Assembly (NCBI GenBank): GCA_964390805.1
Contig: CAYMKL010000011.1
Location: 1 to 64,000 of the forward strand
Direction: 5' to 3'
DNA length: 64,000 nucleotides
Source: CAYMKL01 sp964390805
GTDB lineage: Bacteria > Chloroflexota > Anaerolineae > VGOG01
Shown: one piece after another, positions 40,928 through 48,419 of the stretch
Layout of the letters: every line of letters begins with the position of its first letter
Position numbering within the stretch: the first letter of the stretch is position 1
The notes under the pieces: model-generated
The model's database searches: none
Seen by the model: the letters and a program-made list of their open reading frames with translations, nothing else
Told to the model about the DNA's origin: nothing
Position numbers and translations under genes: made by a program

Positions 40928-41011
40928 TGATAATGCCGTATCGGATGTCTGCTCAGAAACAAGCCTCTTTTGGTTCACCAGAGCCCAGCTCCCGAAATCA
41001 CAGGAACCACT

Positions 41012-43456
41012 ATGCGCTACGGGCACTTTGACGATCAAAACCGCGAGTACGTTATCACCAGGCCCGACACACCGCTACCCTGGATCAACTACCTGGGGAG
41101 CGAAGCGTACTTCGGGATCATATCCAATACGGCGGGCGGCTATTCGTTCTACCGGGATGCCCGCCTGCGGCGTGTCACGCGCTATCGCTATAACAACGTT
41201 CCGTTTGATACCGGCGGGCGCTATCTGTACGTGCGGGACGACGACAGCAGGGCGTTCTGGTCCCCTTCCTGGCAGCCAACCCAGCGCGAGCTGGAGAACT
41301 ACACCTGCCGCCACGGATTGGGCTACACCATCATCGGCTCGACTTACCGGGGGATCGAAGCACAGACGCGTTACTTCGTCCCAGTGAACGATACCCTGGA
41401 GATCTGGCAACTCACGCTGACGAACCGTCGAGGCGAGCCTGCCCATCTCTCGCTTTTCTCCAGCATCGAGTTCTGCCTGTGGGATGCCCACGGCGACGCG
41501 ACCAACTTTCAGCGCAACTTCAACATTGGCGAAGTGGAGATCGAGGACGGCGTGATCTATCACAAGACCGAGTACCGCGAGCGACGGGATCACTTCGCCT
41601 TCTTTGCTTGCTCTGAACCCCTGGCTGGGTTCGACACGCAGCGGGATGTGTTCCTGGGTCCTTACCGGGGCTGGGATAACCCGGCGGTCGTCGAGCGCGG
41701 TCGTGCCTGCAACTCCGTTGCTCACGGGTGGGCACCCATCGGCTCCCACCACGTCAAGATCACTCTTGAGCCCGGCGAGACGCGCCAGATCATCTTTGTC
41801 CTCGGCTACCACGAGAATCCTCGCGACCAGAAGTTCGATCCACCGGGCTCACAGATCGTCAACAAGCGAACGGTTAAACCCATCGTTGCCAGGTATCTCG
41901 ACAAGGAAAACGCGGATGCAGCTTTTGAGGAGTTGCGCGCTTATTGGGATGGTCTGCTAGCTATTCTCCAGGTCGAAACGCCCGACATCCACACCGACCG
42001 CATGGTCAACATCTGGAACGCCTACCAGTGTATGGTCACTTTCAATCTGTCACGTTCCGCCTCGTTCTTTGAATCCGGCATCGGGCGCGGTATGGGGTTC
42101 CGCGATTCCAACCAGGACTTGCTGGGCTTCGTCCACATGGTGCCGCGGCGGGCCCGCCAGCGCATCCTGGATCTGGCCGCTACCCAACTGGAGACCGGCG
42201 GCGCATACCACCAGTATCAGCCCCTCACCAAGCGGGGCAACGATGAGGTCGGCAGCGACTTCAACGACGACCCACACTGGTTGATCCTGAGTGTGGCCGC
42301 CTATCTGAAGGAAACGGGCGACTGGAGTATTCTGGACGAACCCGTGGTGTATGAGAACCGACCTGGCACCGAGAAGCCGCTCTACGACCACCTGCGGCGC
42401 AGCCTGCGCTACACGCTAGACCGGCTAGGCCCCCACGGGCTGCCACTCATCGGTCGCGCCGACTGGAACGATTGCCTGAACCTGAACTGCTTTTCCGCGG
42501 AACCTGGCCAATCGTTCCAGACAGTAACCAATAAAGACGGCAAGGTGGCTGAGTCGGTCTTCATTGCGGGGATGTTTGTGCTGACTGCCCAGGAGATGGC
42601 CGCCATTGCCCGGTGGCGCGGCCTGGAGGAGGAAGCCCAGGACTACCTCGACCAGGCTGCCAAGATGGAGGCCACTGTGCAGGAGCATGGATGGGACGGC
42701 CAGTGGTTCCTCCGCGCCTACGACGATTTCGGCCACAAGGTCGGCTCGCACGCCTGTGATGAGGGACAGATCTTCGTCGAACCGCAGGGCTTCTGTGTGC
42801 TGGCCGGCATCGGGCTCGAAGACGGTCGGGCAGAGAAGGCGCTGGCGGCGGTGAAGGAGCGCCTGGCAACGCCGCATGGCATCGTCCTTCAGCAACCAGC
42901 CTACTCCCGGTACTACATCCACCTGGGCGAAATCTCGTCTTATCCCCCCGGCTACAAAGAGAACGCGAGTGTCTTCTGCCATACCAACCCCTGGATCATG
43001 ATCGCTGAAACGATGATGGGAAACGGCAACCAGGCGCACGACTACTATCTGCGCATCAACCCGTCGGCGCGGGAGGAAATCAGCGACGTGCATCGCTGTG
43101 AGCCGTACGTGTATGCTCAGATGATTGCCGGACGCGATGCCCCTACGCATGGCGAGGCCAAGAACTCCTGGCTGACAGGAACGGCAGCCTGGAACTACGT
43201 CGCCATCACCCAGTGGATCCTGGGCATCCGGCCCACCTACACTGGCCTGCAGATCGCGCCCGTCATCCCCAGTGATTGGACTGGCTTCCAGGCGACGCGC
43301 GCCTTCCGGGGCGTGACCTACCGTATTTCGGTGAGACGCGCGGGCAAGGGGAATGCGGCGGCTCTCATGGTGGACGGCGAGCCAATCAAAGGTAACGTCG
43401 TGCCTCTGCCGCCAAGTGATCGAACCGAAGTGAAGGTCGAGGTCACCTTGAGCTGA
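41012..43456 (+). CDS. GH94 disaccharide phosphorylase (cellobiose-phosphorylase-like)
   Basis: 814 residues from ATG 41012. The N-terminal beta-sandwich opens GHFDDQNREYVITRPDTPLPWINYLG, as in cellobiose and chitobiose phosphorylases. The catalytic acid lies in GRADWNDCLN (Asp484/Asp487). GMGFRDSNQDLLGF and KENASVFCHTNPW are strongly conserved sugar- and phosphate-site segments. It cleaves a beta-linked disaccharide with phosphate to a sugar-1-phosphate plus free sugar, saving ATP. Cytoplasmic, next to the AglEFG-type importer that would bring in the disaccharide. Which disaccharide (cellobiose, laminaribiose, other) is not determinable here. Confidence 0.92.
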   Translation: MRYGHFDDQNREYVITRPDTPLPWINYLGSEAYFGIISNTAGGYSFYRDARLRRVTRYRYNNVPFDTGGRYLYVRDDDSRAFWSPSWQPTQRELENYTCRHGLGYTIIGSTYRGIEAQTRYFVPVNDTLEIWQLTLTNRRGEPAHLSLFSSIEFCLWDAHGDATNFQRNFNIGEVEIEDGVIYHKTEYRERRDHFAFFACSEPLAGFDTQRDVFLGPYRGWDNPAVVERGRACNSVAHGWAPIGSHHVKITLEPGETRQIIFVLGYHENPRDQKFDPPGSQIVNKRTVKPIVARYLDKENADAAFEELRAYWDGLLAILQVETPDIHTDRMVNIWNAYQCMVTFNLSRSASFFESGIGRGMGFRDSNQDLLGFVHMVPRRARQRILDLAATQLETGGAYHQYQPLTKRGNDEVGSDFNDDPHWLILSVAAYLKETGDWSILDEPVVYENRPGTEKPLYDHLRRSLRYTLDRLGPHGLPLIGRADWNDCLNLNCFSAEPGQSFQTVTNKDGKVAESVFIAGMFVLTAQEMAAIARWRGLEEEAQDYLDQAAKMEATVQEHGWDGQWFLRAYDDFGHKVGSHACDEGQIFVEPQGFCVLAGIGLEDGRAEKALAAVKERLATPHGIVLQQPAYSRYYIHLGEISSYPPGYKENASVFCHTNPWIMIAETMMGNGNQAHDYYLRINPSAREEISDVHRCEPYVYAQMIAGRDAPTHGEAKNSWLTGTAAWNYVAITQWILGIRPTYTGLQIAPVIPSDWTGFQATRAFRGVTYRISVRRAGKGNAAALMVDGEPIKGNVVPLPPSDRTEVKVEVTLS

Positions 43457-43538
43457 CCGCGTGTCAAGCCATTCTGCTCGTGGGATAATGGTGGGAACAC
43501 ACCAGTTGGAGGTAGTGGATTGAGAAGCTTTTGTCTCT

Positions 43539-43567
43539 TTGACAAGTAGGCGATTTAGGGATATAAT
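43539..43567 (+). promoter_or_regulatory. Perfect consensus promoter of the UgpC-type ATPase
   Basis: TTGACA (43539-43544), 17-base spacer, TATAAT (43562-43567); both boxes are exact. Followed by an A/T-rich leader of ~75 bases and AAAGGAG before ATG 43652. Confidence 0.9.
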
Positions 43568-43651
43568 AGTGCGTACGAGTGCAGCAAATCAGTCTTTATT
43601 ATTCACAATGTGGGTCAGCCACAAGAATAAACAACAGAAAGGAGCGATATT

Positions 43652-44752
43652 ATGGCTAGTGTAACCTACGATCATGTCACCAAGCAGTTTGGCGACGTGG
43701 TGGCCGTCAATGATCTGGACATTGAGATCGCCGACAAGGAGTTCCTGGTGCTTCTGGGCCCGTCAGGATGCGGCAAGACCACTGCTCTCCGCCTCCTGGC
43801 CGGCCTGGAGGAGATCACTGACGGCAGCATCTACATCGGGGACCAGGTAGTCAATGACGTGCCCCCCAAGGACCGCGACATCGCTATGGTCTTCCAGTCC
43901 TATGCCCTCTACCCCCACATGAGCGTCTACGACAACATGGCCTTCGGGCTGAAGTTGAGGAAGACGCCCAAGGCGGACATTGATAGGAGGGTCAAGGAGG
44001 CAGCCACCATTCTAAGGATCGAGGAGCTTCTGGCCCGCAAGCCCAAGCAGCTCTCGGGAGGCCAGAGGCAGAGGGTGGCTGTGGGTAGGGCCATCGTCAG
44101 GGAGCCCAAAGTCTTCCTCATGGACGAGCCCCTGTCCAACCTGGACGCCAAGCTGAGGGTGGCAGCCAGGGCAGAGATCTCCAAGCTCCACCAGCGACTG
44201 GAAACGACCTTCATCTATGTGACCCACGACCAGACCGAGGCCATGACCATGGGAACGAGGGTTGTGGTATTGAAAGACGGCCTCCTGCAGCAGGTGGATA
44301 CCCCTCAGAATCTCTATAACTACCCCGCTAACCTTTTCGTGGCCGGGTTCATTGGAAGCCCAGCCATGAACTTCTTCGATGCCACCCTGGTGGGTGAGAA
44401 TGGGGACCTTTACGTGGACGGTGGTACTTTCCGCCTGAAAGTTCCTGAGGATAAGCTGCAAGTACTTCTCCCTCTCAAAGGCAGGAAGGTGATCTTCGGC
44501 ATAAGGCCCGACGACATCCATGACCCTGAGTTCACCCCTCCCAACATCACAGCAGGGACTATCAAGGCTCAGGTTGATGTGACGGAGCTGATGGGGAACG
44601 AGGTCTTTGTGCATCTTTTGATGGGAGAGAAGAGCTTCGTCGGTCGCTTTGACCCTCGGACCGGCGCTAGGGTGGGGAGTACGATAGAAACTGTGGTGAA
44701 CATGGACACCATGCAGATCTTCGATACCCAGACTGAGAAGGCTGTTCGCTAG
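43652..44752 (+). CDS. ugpC: Sugar ABC transporter ATPase, UgpC/MsmX/MalK type
   Basis: 366 residues. Walker A GPSGCGKTT, Q-loop VFQSYALYPHMSV, signature LSGGQRQRVAVGRA, Walker B VFLMDEPLSNLDAKLR, switch His in VTHDQTEAM; the C-terminal ~130 residues are the TOBE/MalK regulatory domain (FGIRPDDI). It energises family 1 sugar importers. It has its own strong promoter and is the only such ATPase in the window, while at least two permease pairs and an orphan lack one, so it probably serves all of them, as MsmX does in Bacillus. Confidence 0.95.
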   Translation: MASVTYDHVTKQFGDVVAVNDLDIEIADKEFLVLLGPSGCGKTTALRLLAGLEEITDGSIYIGDQVVNDVPPKDRDIAMVFQSYALYPHMSVYDNMAFGLKLRKTPKADIDRRVKEAATILRIEELLARKPKQLSGGQRQRVAVGRAIVREPKVFLMDEPLSNLDAKLRVAARAEISKLHQRLETTFIYVTHDQTEAMTMGTRVVVLKDGLLQQVDTPQNLYNYPANLFVAGFIGSPAMNFFDATLVGENGDLYVDGGTFRLKVPEDKLQVLLPLKGRKVIFGIRPDDIHDPEFTPPNITAGTIKAQVDVTELMGNEVFVHLLMGEKSFVGRFDPRTGARVGSTIETVVNMDTMQIFDTQTEKAVR

Positions 44753-44787
44753 AGTCGGCAGGTCACGGATTCCGGTAAAGCAGCTTT

Positions 44788-44846
44788 GTGGCGCAGTTTC
44801 CCGGCCTGTCTGATCGCCTGGTCGCAGGCCGGAGAGCCTGCGCCAC
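44788..44846. repeat. Nested palindrome downstream of the ATPase gene
   Basis: Outer GTGGCGCAG/CTGCGCCAC and inner CCGGCCTG/CAGGCCGG arms. Could act as a terminator-like hairpin for ugpC or be a repeat remnant. Confidence 0.6.
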
Positions 44847-44920
44847 ACTGTCATGGCTCTGGTAATCACAACACCTACTCCTGATTGATCCGGGAGACAG
44901 GCTTGAAGTAACTGTGGCAC

Positions 44921-44954
44921 AAAGCCGCTTCCTGGACAAATCGGGAGCGGCTTT
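44921..44954 (+). terminator. Terminator-like hairpin
   Basis: AAAGCCGCT / AGCGGCTTT 9-bp stem with a 16-base loop; it lies 43 bases before the UroD-family start. No long T-run. Confidence 0.5.
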
Positions 44955-44997
44955 GATAGTATATCCTTCAACAGGAAATTCCGGCTCAGGCGGTCTG

Positions 44998-46137
44998 ATG
45001 AACTCACGAGAACGGGTGATAGCGGTCCTTGGTCACGAGCTACCCGACCGCGTGCCTGTGGACCTGGGTTCCACGGCAGTTTCCAGCATCCACCAACGAG
45101 CCAACAACGCCTTGAAGTCCCTGTTGGGCATCGAGGCCGACGAGCCGGTGCACGATGTGGTCCAGGGCATCGTCATCCCCGATGAGCAGATCCTGCAACA
45201 GTTTGGCGTGGATTTCCGCCGTGTGGCGCTGCGACCGCCCTCTACTGCGACTGCCGCCTTGCCCTCAGGCAACGAGCATACCTACCTCGACGAGTGGGGG
45301 ATACAGCGGCAGCGCACCGAGCTGTACTCGGATATCGTGGGGCATCCGCTGGCGGACGCCACGGTGGAAGACCTGCGGCACTACCCGTGGCCCGATCCGC
45401 ACGATCCCTGTCGGGTGGCAGGCACTTCGGCTACGCTCAGTACAAGCTTGGCCGAGGAGGCCCGGCGCCTCTACGAGGAGACCGACTACGCACTGGTGGC
45501 CGACTTCCTGGGTGGCGGCCTCTTCGAGCAGGCCCTCTGGATGCGCGGCTTCGAGCGTTTCCTGATGGATCTGGTCAGCGACGAGCCTTTTGCCATTGCT
45601 CTTCTGGACACCCTGCTGGAGCTATACATTGAGTTCTACGACGTCTACCTGGAGGCGGTGGGCCCCTACGTCCAGGTTGTGGCTCTGGGAGACGACCTGG
45701 GAATGCAGCCCGGCCCCCTCATCTCGCCGAAGCTCTATCGCCGGCTGATCAAGCCCCGGCACAAGGAGCTATACGACTTTATCCATTCGCGCACCGAAGC
45801 GAAAATCATGCACCACACCTGCGGCAGCGTCTTCCCTTTTGTACGGGACCTGATTGACGTGGGGGTGGACATCCTGAACCCGATCCAGACTTCTGCTCAG
45901 GGGATGGACCCGGCCGCTCTGAAGCGGGAGTTCGGCGAGCAGTTGGTCTTCCATGGAGGGATTGACGTACAGCAGATCCTCCCCTTCGCCACCCCGGAAA
46001 AGGTCAGGGAAGAGGTTAAGCGCATCGTGGCCATCCTGGGCCAGGGAGGGGGCTACATCCTTGCCCCCAGCCACAACATCCAGGCGGATGTCCCGCCAGA
46101 GAACGTCCTAGCCATGTACCAAGCAATTCAAGTGTGA
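44998..46137 (+). CDS. UroD-family protein (cobamide-methyltransferase-like)
   Basis: 379 residues from ATG 44998 (MNSRERVIAVLGHELPDRVP, the usual family start; no clear SD). The barrel carries MHHTCGSVFPFVRDL (His272/273, Cys275), the place of the HxC zinc motif of MtaA/CmuA methyltransferases. The third ligand, usually a Cys near the C-terminus, is replaced by APSHNI. True UroD heme residues are not evident. Such proteins move methyl groups between corrinoid carriers and thiols, or are of unknown role. TSATLSTSL (~143-151) looks like an in-frame CTTCGGCTACGCTCAG repeat. It precedes the Opp ATPases by 4 bases, so it is part of that operon. Confidence 0.82.
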   Translation: MNSRERVIAVLGHELPDRVPVDLGSTAVSSIHQRANNALKSLLGIEADEPVHDVVQGIVIPDEQILQQFGVDFRRVALRPPSTATAALPSGNEHTYLDEWGIQRQRTELYSDIVGHPLADATVEDLRHYPWPDPHDPCRVAGTSATLSTSLAEEARRLYEETDYALVADFLGGGLFEQALWMRGFERFLMDLVSDEPFAIALLDTLLELYIEFYDVYLEAVGPYVQVVALGDDLGMQPGPLISPKLYRRLIKPRHKELYDFIHSRTEAKIMHHTCGSVFPFVRDLIDVGVDILNPIQTSAQGMDPAALKREFGEQLVFHGGIDVQQILPFATPEKVREEVKRIVAILGQGGGYILAPSHNIQADVPPENVLAMYQAIQV

Positions 46138-46141
46138 TCCT

Positions 46142-47119
46142 ATGAAACCACTTCTTCAGGTTAGAAACCTCCGAGTGTACTACCACACGCTGCAAGGCCC
46201 GGTGAAGGCCGTAGACGGCGTTAACTTTGGTATCAACGCCGGGGAGAGATTCGGTCTGATCGGGGAGTCCGGGTCGGGCAAATCTACCATGGCCCTCTCG
46301 ATTATGCGGCTCATCAAGCCGCCTGGTCGTATCGAATCGGGAGAGGTCTTGCTAGACGGTGTCAATGTCATGACCCTCTCCGAAGAGCCGATGCGACAGT
46401 TGCGCCTGGCAGGTATCGCGCTGATCAGTCAAGGGGCGATGAACTCTCTCAATCCGGTGATGCGCATCAGGCCCCAGATCGTTGACGGCCTGCAGAGCCA
46501 CGGTGTGCGGATGTCGAGGCAGGAGTCGGATGACCGTGTCGGTGAGCTTCTCGAGTGGGTTGGCCTGGAGCGGGCGGTCGCTGACATGTTCCCCCACGAG
46601 CTAAGCGGCGGCATGAAACAACGGGTCTGCATCGCCATCGCCATCAGCTTGCGCCCGAAGGTGATCATTGCCGACGAGCCTACCAGCGCCTTGGACGTGG
46701 TGGTGCAACGCCAGGTGATGGAGACCCTGCGCCGGGTGCAGGAGGACTTGGAAGCATCCGTGATCCTGATAGGTCATGACATGGGGCTCATGGCCCAGTT
46801 TGCCGATCGCGTGGGAATCATGTATGCGGGGAAGCTGGTAGAGGAGGGCCCCGTGAGGGACATTTTCTCCGATCCTGAACATCCCTACAGCCAGTTGCTT
46901 ATAGCCAGCCTTCCGTCTTTGGAGAAGAAGGGCGTTTTCCAAGGGATATCGGGCTTTCCACCTTTGCTGCTCGATCTTCCACCAGGCTGTGTCTTCCACC
47001 CCAGATGCCCCTACGCCATGGCCCGCTGTGCAGTGGAGGACCCGGTGCTGAGGCCCATAGGGCTCAACCACGCGGCGGCCTGTCACCTGCTCGAGGAACG
47101 CCAAGAGGCAACGTCATGA
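46142..47119 (+). CDS. Opp/Dpp-type ABC ATPase, OppD-like
   Basis: 325 residues. Walker A GESGSGKST, signature LSGGMKQRVCIAIA, Walker B VIIADEPTSALD, His switch IGHDMG, and the family-specific C-terminus with HPYSQLL and the Cys cluster CVFHPRCPYAMARC. One of two ATPases of the family 5 importer. Starts 4 bases after the UroD-family stop. Confidence 0.94.
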   Translation: MKPLLQVRNLRVYYHTLQGPVKAVDGVNFGINAGERFGLIGESGSGKSTMALSIMRLIKPPGRIESGEVLLDGVNVMTLSEEPMRQLRLAGIALISQGAMNSLNPVMRIRPQIVDGLQSHGVRMSRQESDDRVGELLEWVGLERAVADMFPHELSGGMKQRVCIAIAISLRPKVIIADEPTSALDVVVQRQVMETLRRVQEDLEASVILIGHDMGLMAQFADRVGIMYAGKLVEEGPVRDIFSDPEHPYSQLLIASLPSLEKKGVFQGISGFPPLLLDLPPGCVFHPRCPYAMARCAVEDPVLRPIGLNHAAACHLLEERQEATS

Positions 47120-48159
47120 ATGCTTTGCTTGAGGCTCGGCATGTCACCAAGATATTCGGCGGGGGGCTGGTCAAGAAGTACCGCACCATTGCCCTGGAGG
47201 ATCTTTCGCTCTCCATCGGCGGCGGACAGCCATCAATTACCGGTGTGGTCGGGGAGAGCGGGAGCGGGAAGACCACTATGGCGCGCCTTCTCCTCGGCCT
47301 GGAGTCACCGACTCGGGGAGGGGTGTTTTACAAGGGGAAGGACCTCCGCCGGCTGTCGCGGACAGAATGGCGCGCCTTCCTGCAAGATGTGCAGATCATT
47401 TTCCAGGACCCCTTTGAAGTGTATAATTCCTTCTACACGGTGGACCGCGTCCTCACAATCCCTATAGCCAAGTTTCGCCTCGCGAACTCGAAGCGCGAGA
47501 GCCGGGCGCTAGTCGAGGAGGTCCTGCAAGCCGTGGGACTGCGCCCTGAGGAGACCCTGGGGCGCTACCCTCATCACTTGAGCGGGGGGCAGCGTCAGCG
47601 TATCATGGTGGCACGAGCGCTCCTCTTGAGGCCCAAGTTGATCATTGCCGATGAGCCTGTTTCGATGATTGATGCCTCCCTGCGGGCCACTGTCCTGGAC
47701 AACCTGCGCCAACTCAACGAGGAGTTTGGCATCTCCATCATCTACATCACCCATGACCTGACGACGGCCTATCAGATCAGCCACAACATCATTGTGCTCT
47801 ACAGCGGCTCCGTTGCGGAGGCGGGTGATGTCGAACTGGTGGTTGGGCAGCCACAACATCCGTACACACAATTGCTGGTTGGTTCGATCCCCCTGCCAGA
47901 CCCAAACCGCCGCTGGAGTGGCGAAGCTCCAGCATCCGCTATCGGAGAACAGGCCGGCGATGGCATGGGCTGTAAATTTGCAGGCCGTTGCCCGCACGCC
48001 TTCTCTCTTTGTCTCGAAAAAGCGCCACCCTTGTTCCAAACGAATCAGCATCGCGCAGCAGCATGCTATCTGTATCAGGATCACTCTTCGATTCGGCCTG
48101 AGGAGATGGACAAGGTGTTTGTCCGGAGGACCGCGTCATTGAAGATATTGGCCGAGTAG
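47116..48159 (+). CDS. Opp/Dpp-type ABC ATPase, OppF-like
   Basis: 347 residues from ATG 47116, overlapping the previous stop as ATGA. Walker A GESGSGKTT, Q-loop IIFQDPFEVYNSF, signature LSGGQRQRIMVARA, Walker B LIIADEPVSMID, switch THDLTT, HPYTQLL and C-terminal CKFAGRCPHAFSLC. Partner of the OppD-like ATPase. Unusually, the ATPases come before the binding protein and permeases. Confidence 0.94.
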   Translation: MNALLEARHVTKIFGGGLVKKYRTIALEDLSLSIGGGQPSITGVVGESGSGKTTMARLLLGLESPTRGGVFYKGKDLRRLSRTEWRAFLQDVQIIFQDPFEVYNSFYTVDRVLTIPIAKFRLANSKRESRALVEEVLQAVGLRPEETLGRYPHHLSGGQRQRIMVARALLLRPKLIIADEPVSMIDASLRATVLDNLRQLNEEFGISIIYITHDLTTAYQISHNIIVLYSGSVAEAGDVELVVGQPQHPYTQLLVGSIPLPDPNRRWSGEAPASAIGEQAGDGMGCKFAGRCPHAFSLCLEKAPPLFQTNQHRAAACYLYQDHSSIRPEEMDKVFVRRTASLKILAE

Positions 48160-48171
48160 CCGCCGGTGGTG

Positions 48172-48267
48172 GCCCTTCGACGGGCTCAGGACGTTGCCCT
48201 TACGACGGGCTCAGGACGTTGCCCTTCGACGGGCTCAGGACGTGGCCCTTCGACGGGCTCAGGACGG
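48172..48267 (+). repeat. Four tandem copies of the CCCTTCGACGGGCTCAGGAC unit
   Basis: Units of 23-25 bases (48172, 48196, 48221, 48245) with one inserted base in copy 2. Same element as the single copies scattered through genes in this window; here it has expanded in tandem between OppF and the LysM binding protein. Confidence 0.9.
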
Positions 48268-48317
48268 CGCCTGGCAGACGCTGGGTGACGCCTTGCACAC
48301 CAATGCCGGCACCTGAA

Positions 48318-48419
48318 AAGGAGGTGAGGAATCAAATATCTGCCGAGTCAATGGGGGATGCTCCGTAAAGGAAGCGTCCCAAAGCCAAGTTCCATCCAAA
48401 AATAAGGAGGAGGAAACAA
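48318..48419 (+). promoter_or_regulatory. 5' leader of the LysM binding protein
   Basis: AAGGAGGTGA, an anti-16S match, stands 102 bases before the true start, then a hairpin GGGATGCT.../...AAGCGTCCC (~48354-48382), then AAGGAGGAGG before ATG 48420. Same logic as the leaders at 26628 and 36451 but different hairpin sequence. Confidence 0.5.

Noticed and set aside
40750..41031. 93-codon plus-strand frame between the AglG permease and GH94
   Set aside because: Its residues (CHCERS..SDEAIPTVACNWRQ-like) come from the GTCATTGCGAG element; no domain or start signal.
48172..48267. CRISPR-like array
   Set aside because: The four units are directly adjacent with no spacers and match a dispersed repeat found singly elsewhere; no cas genes.
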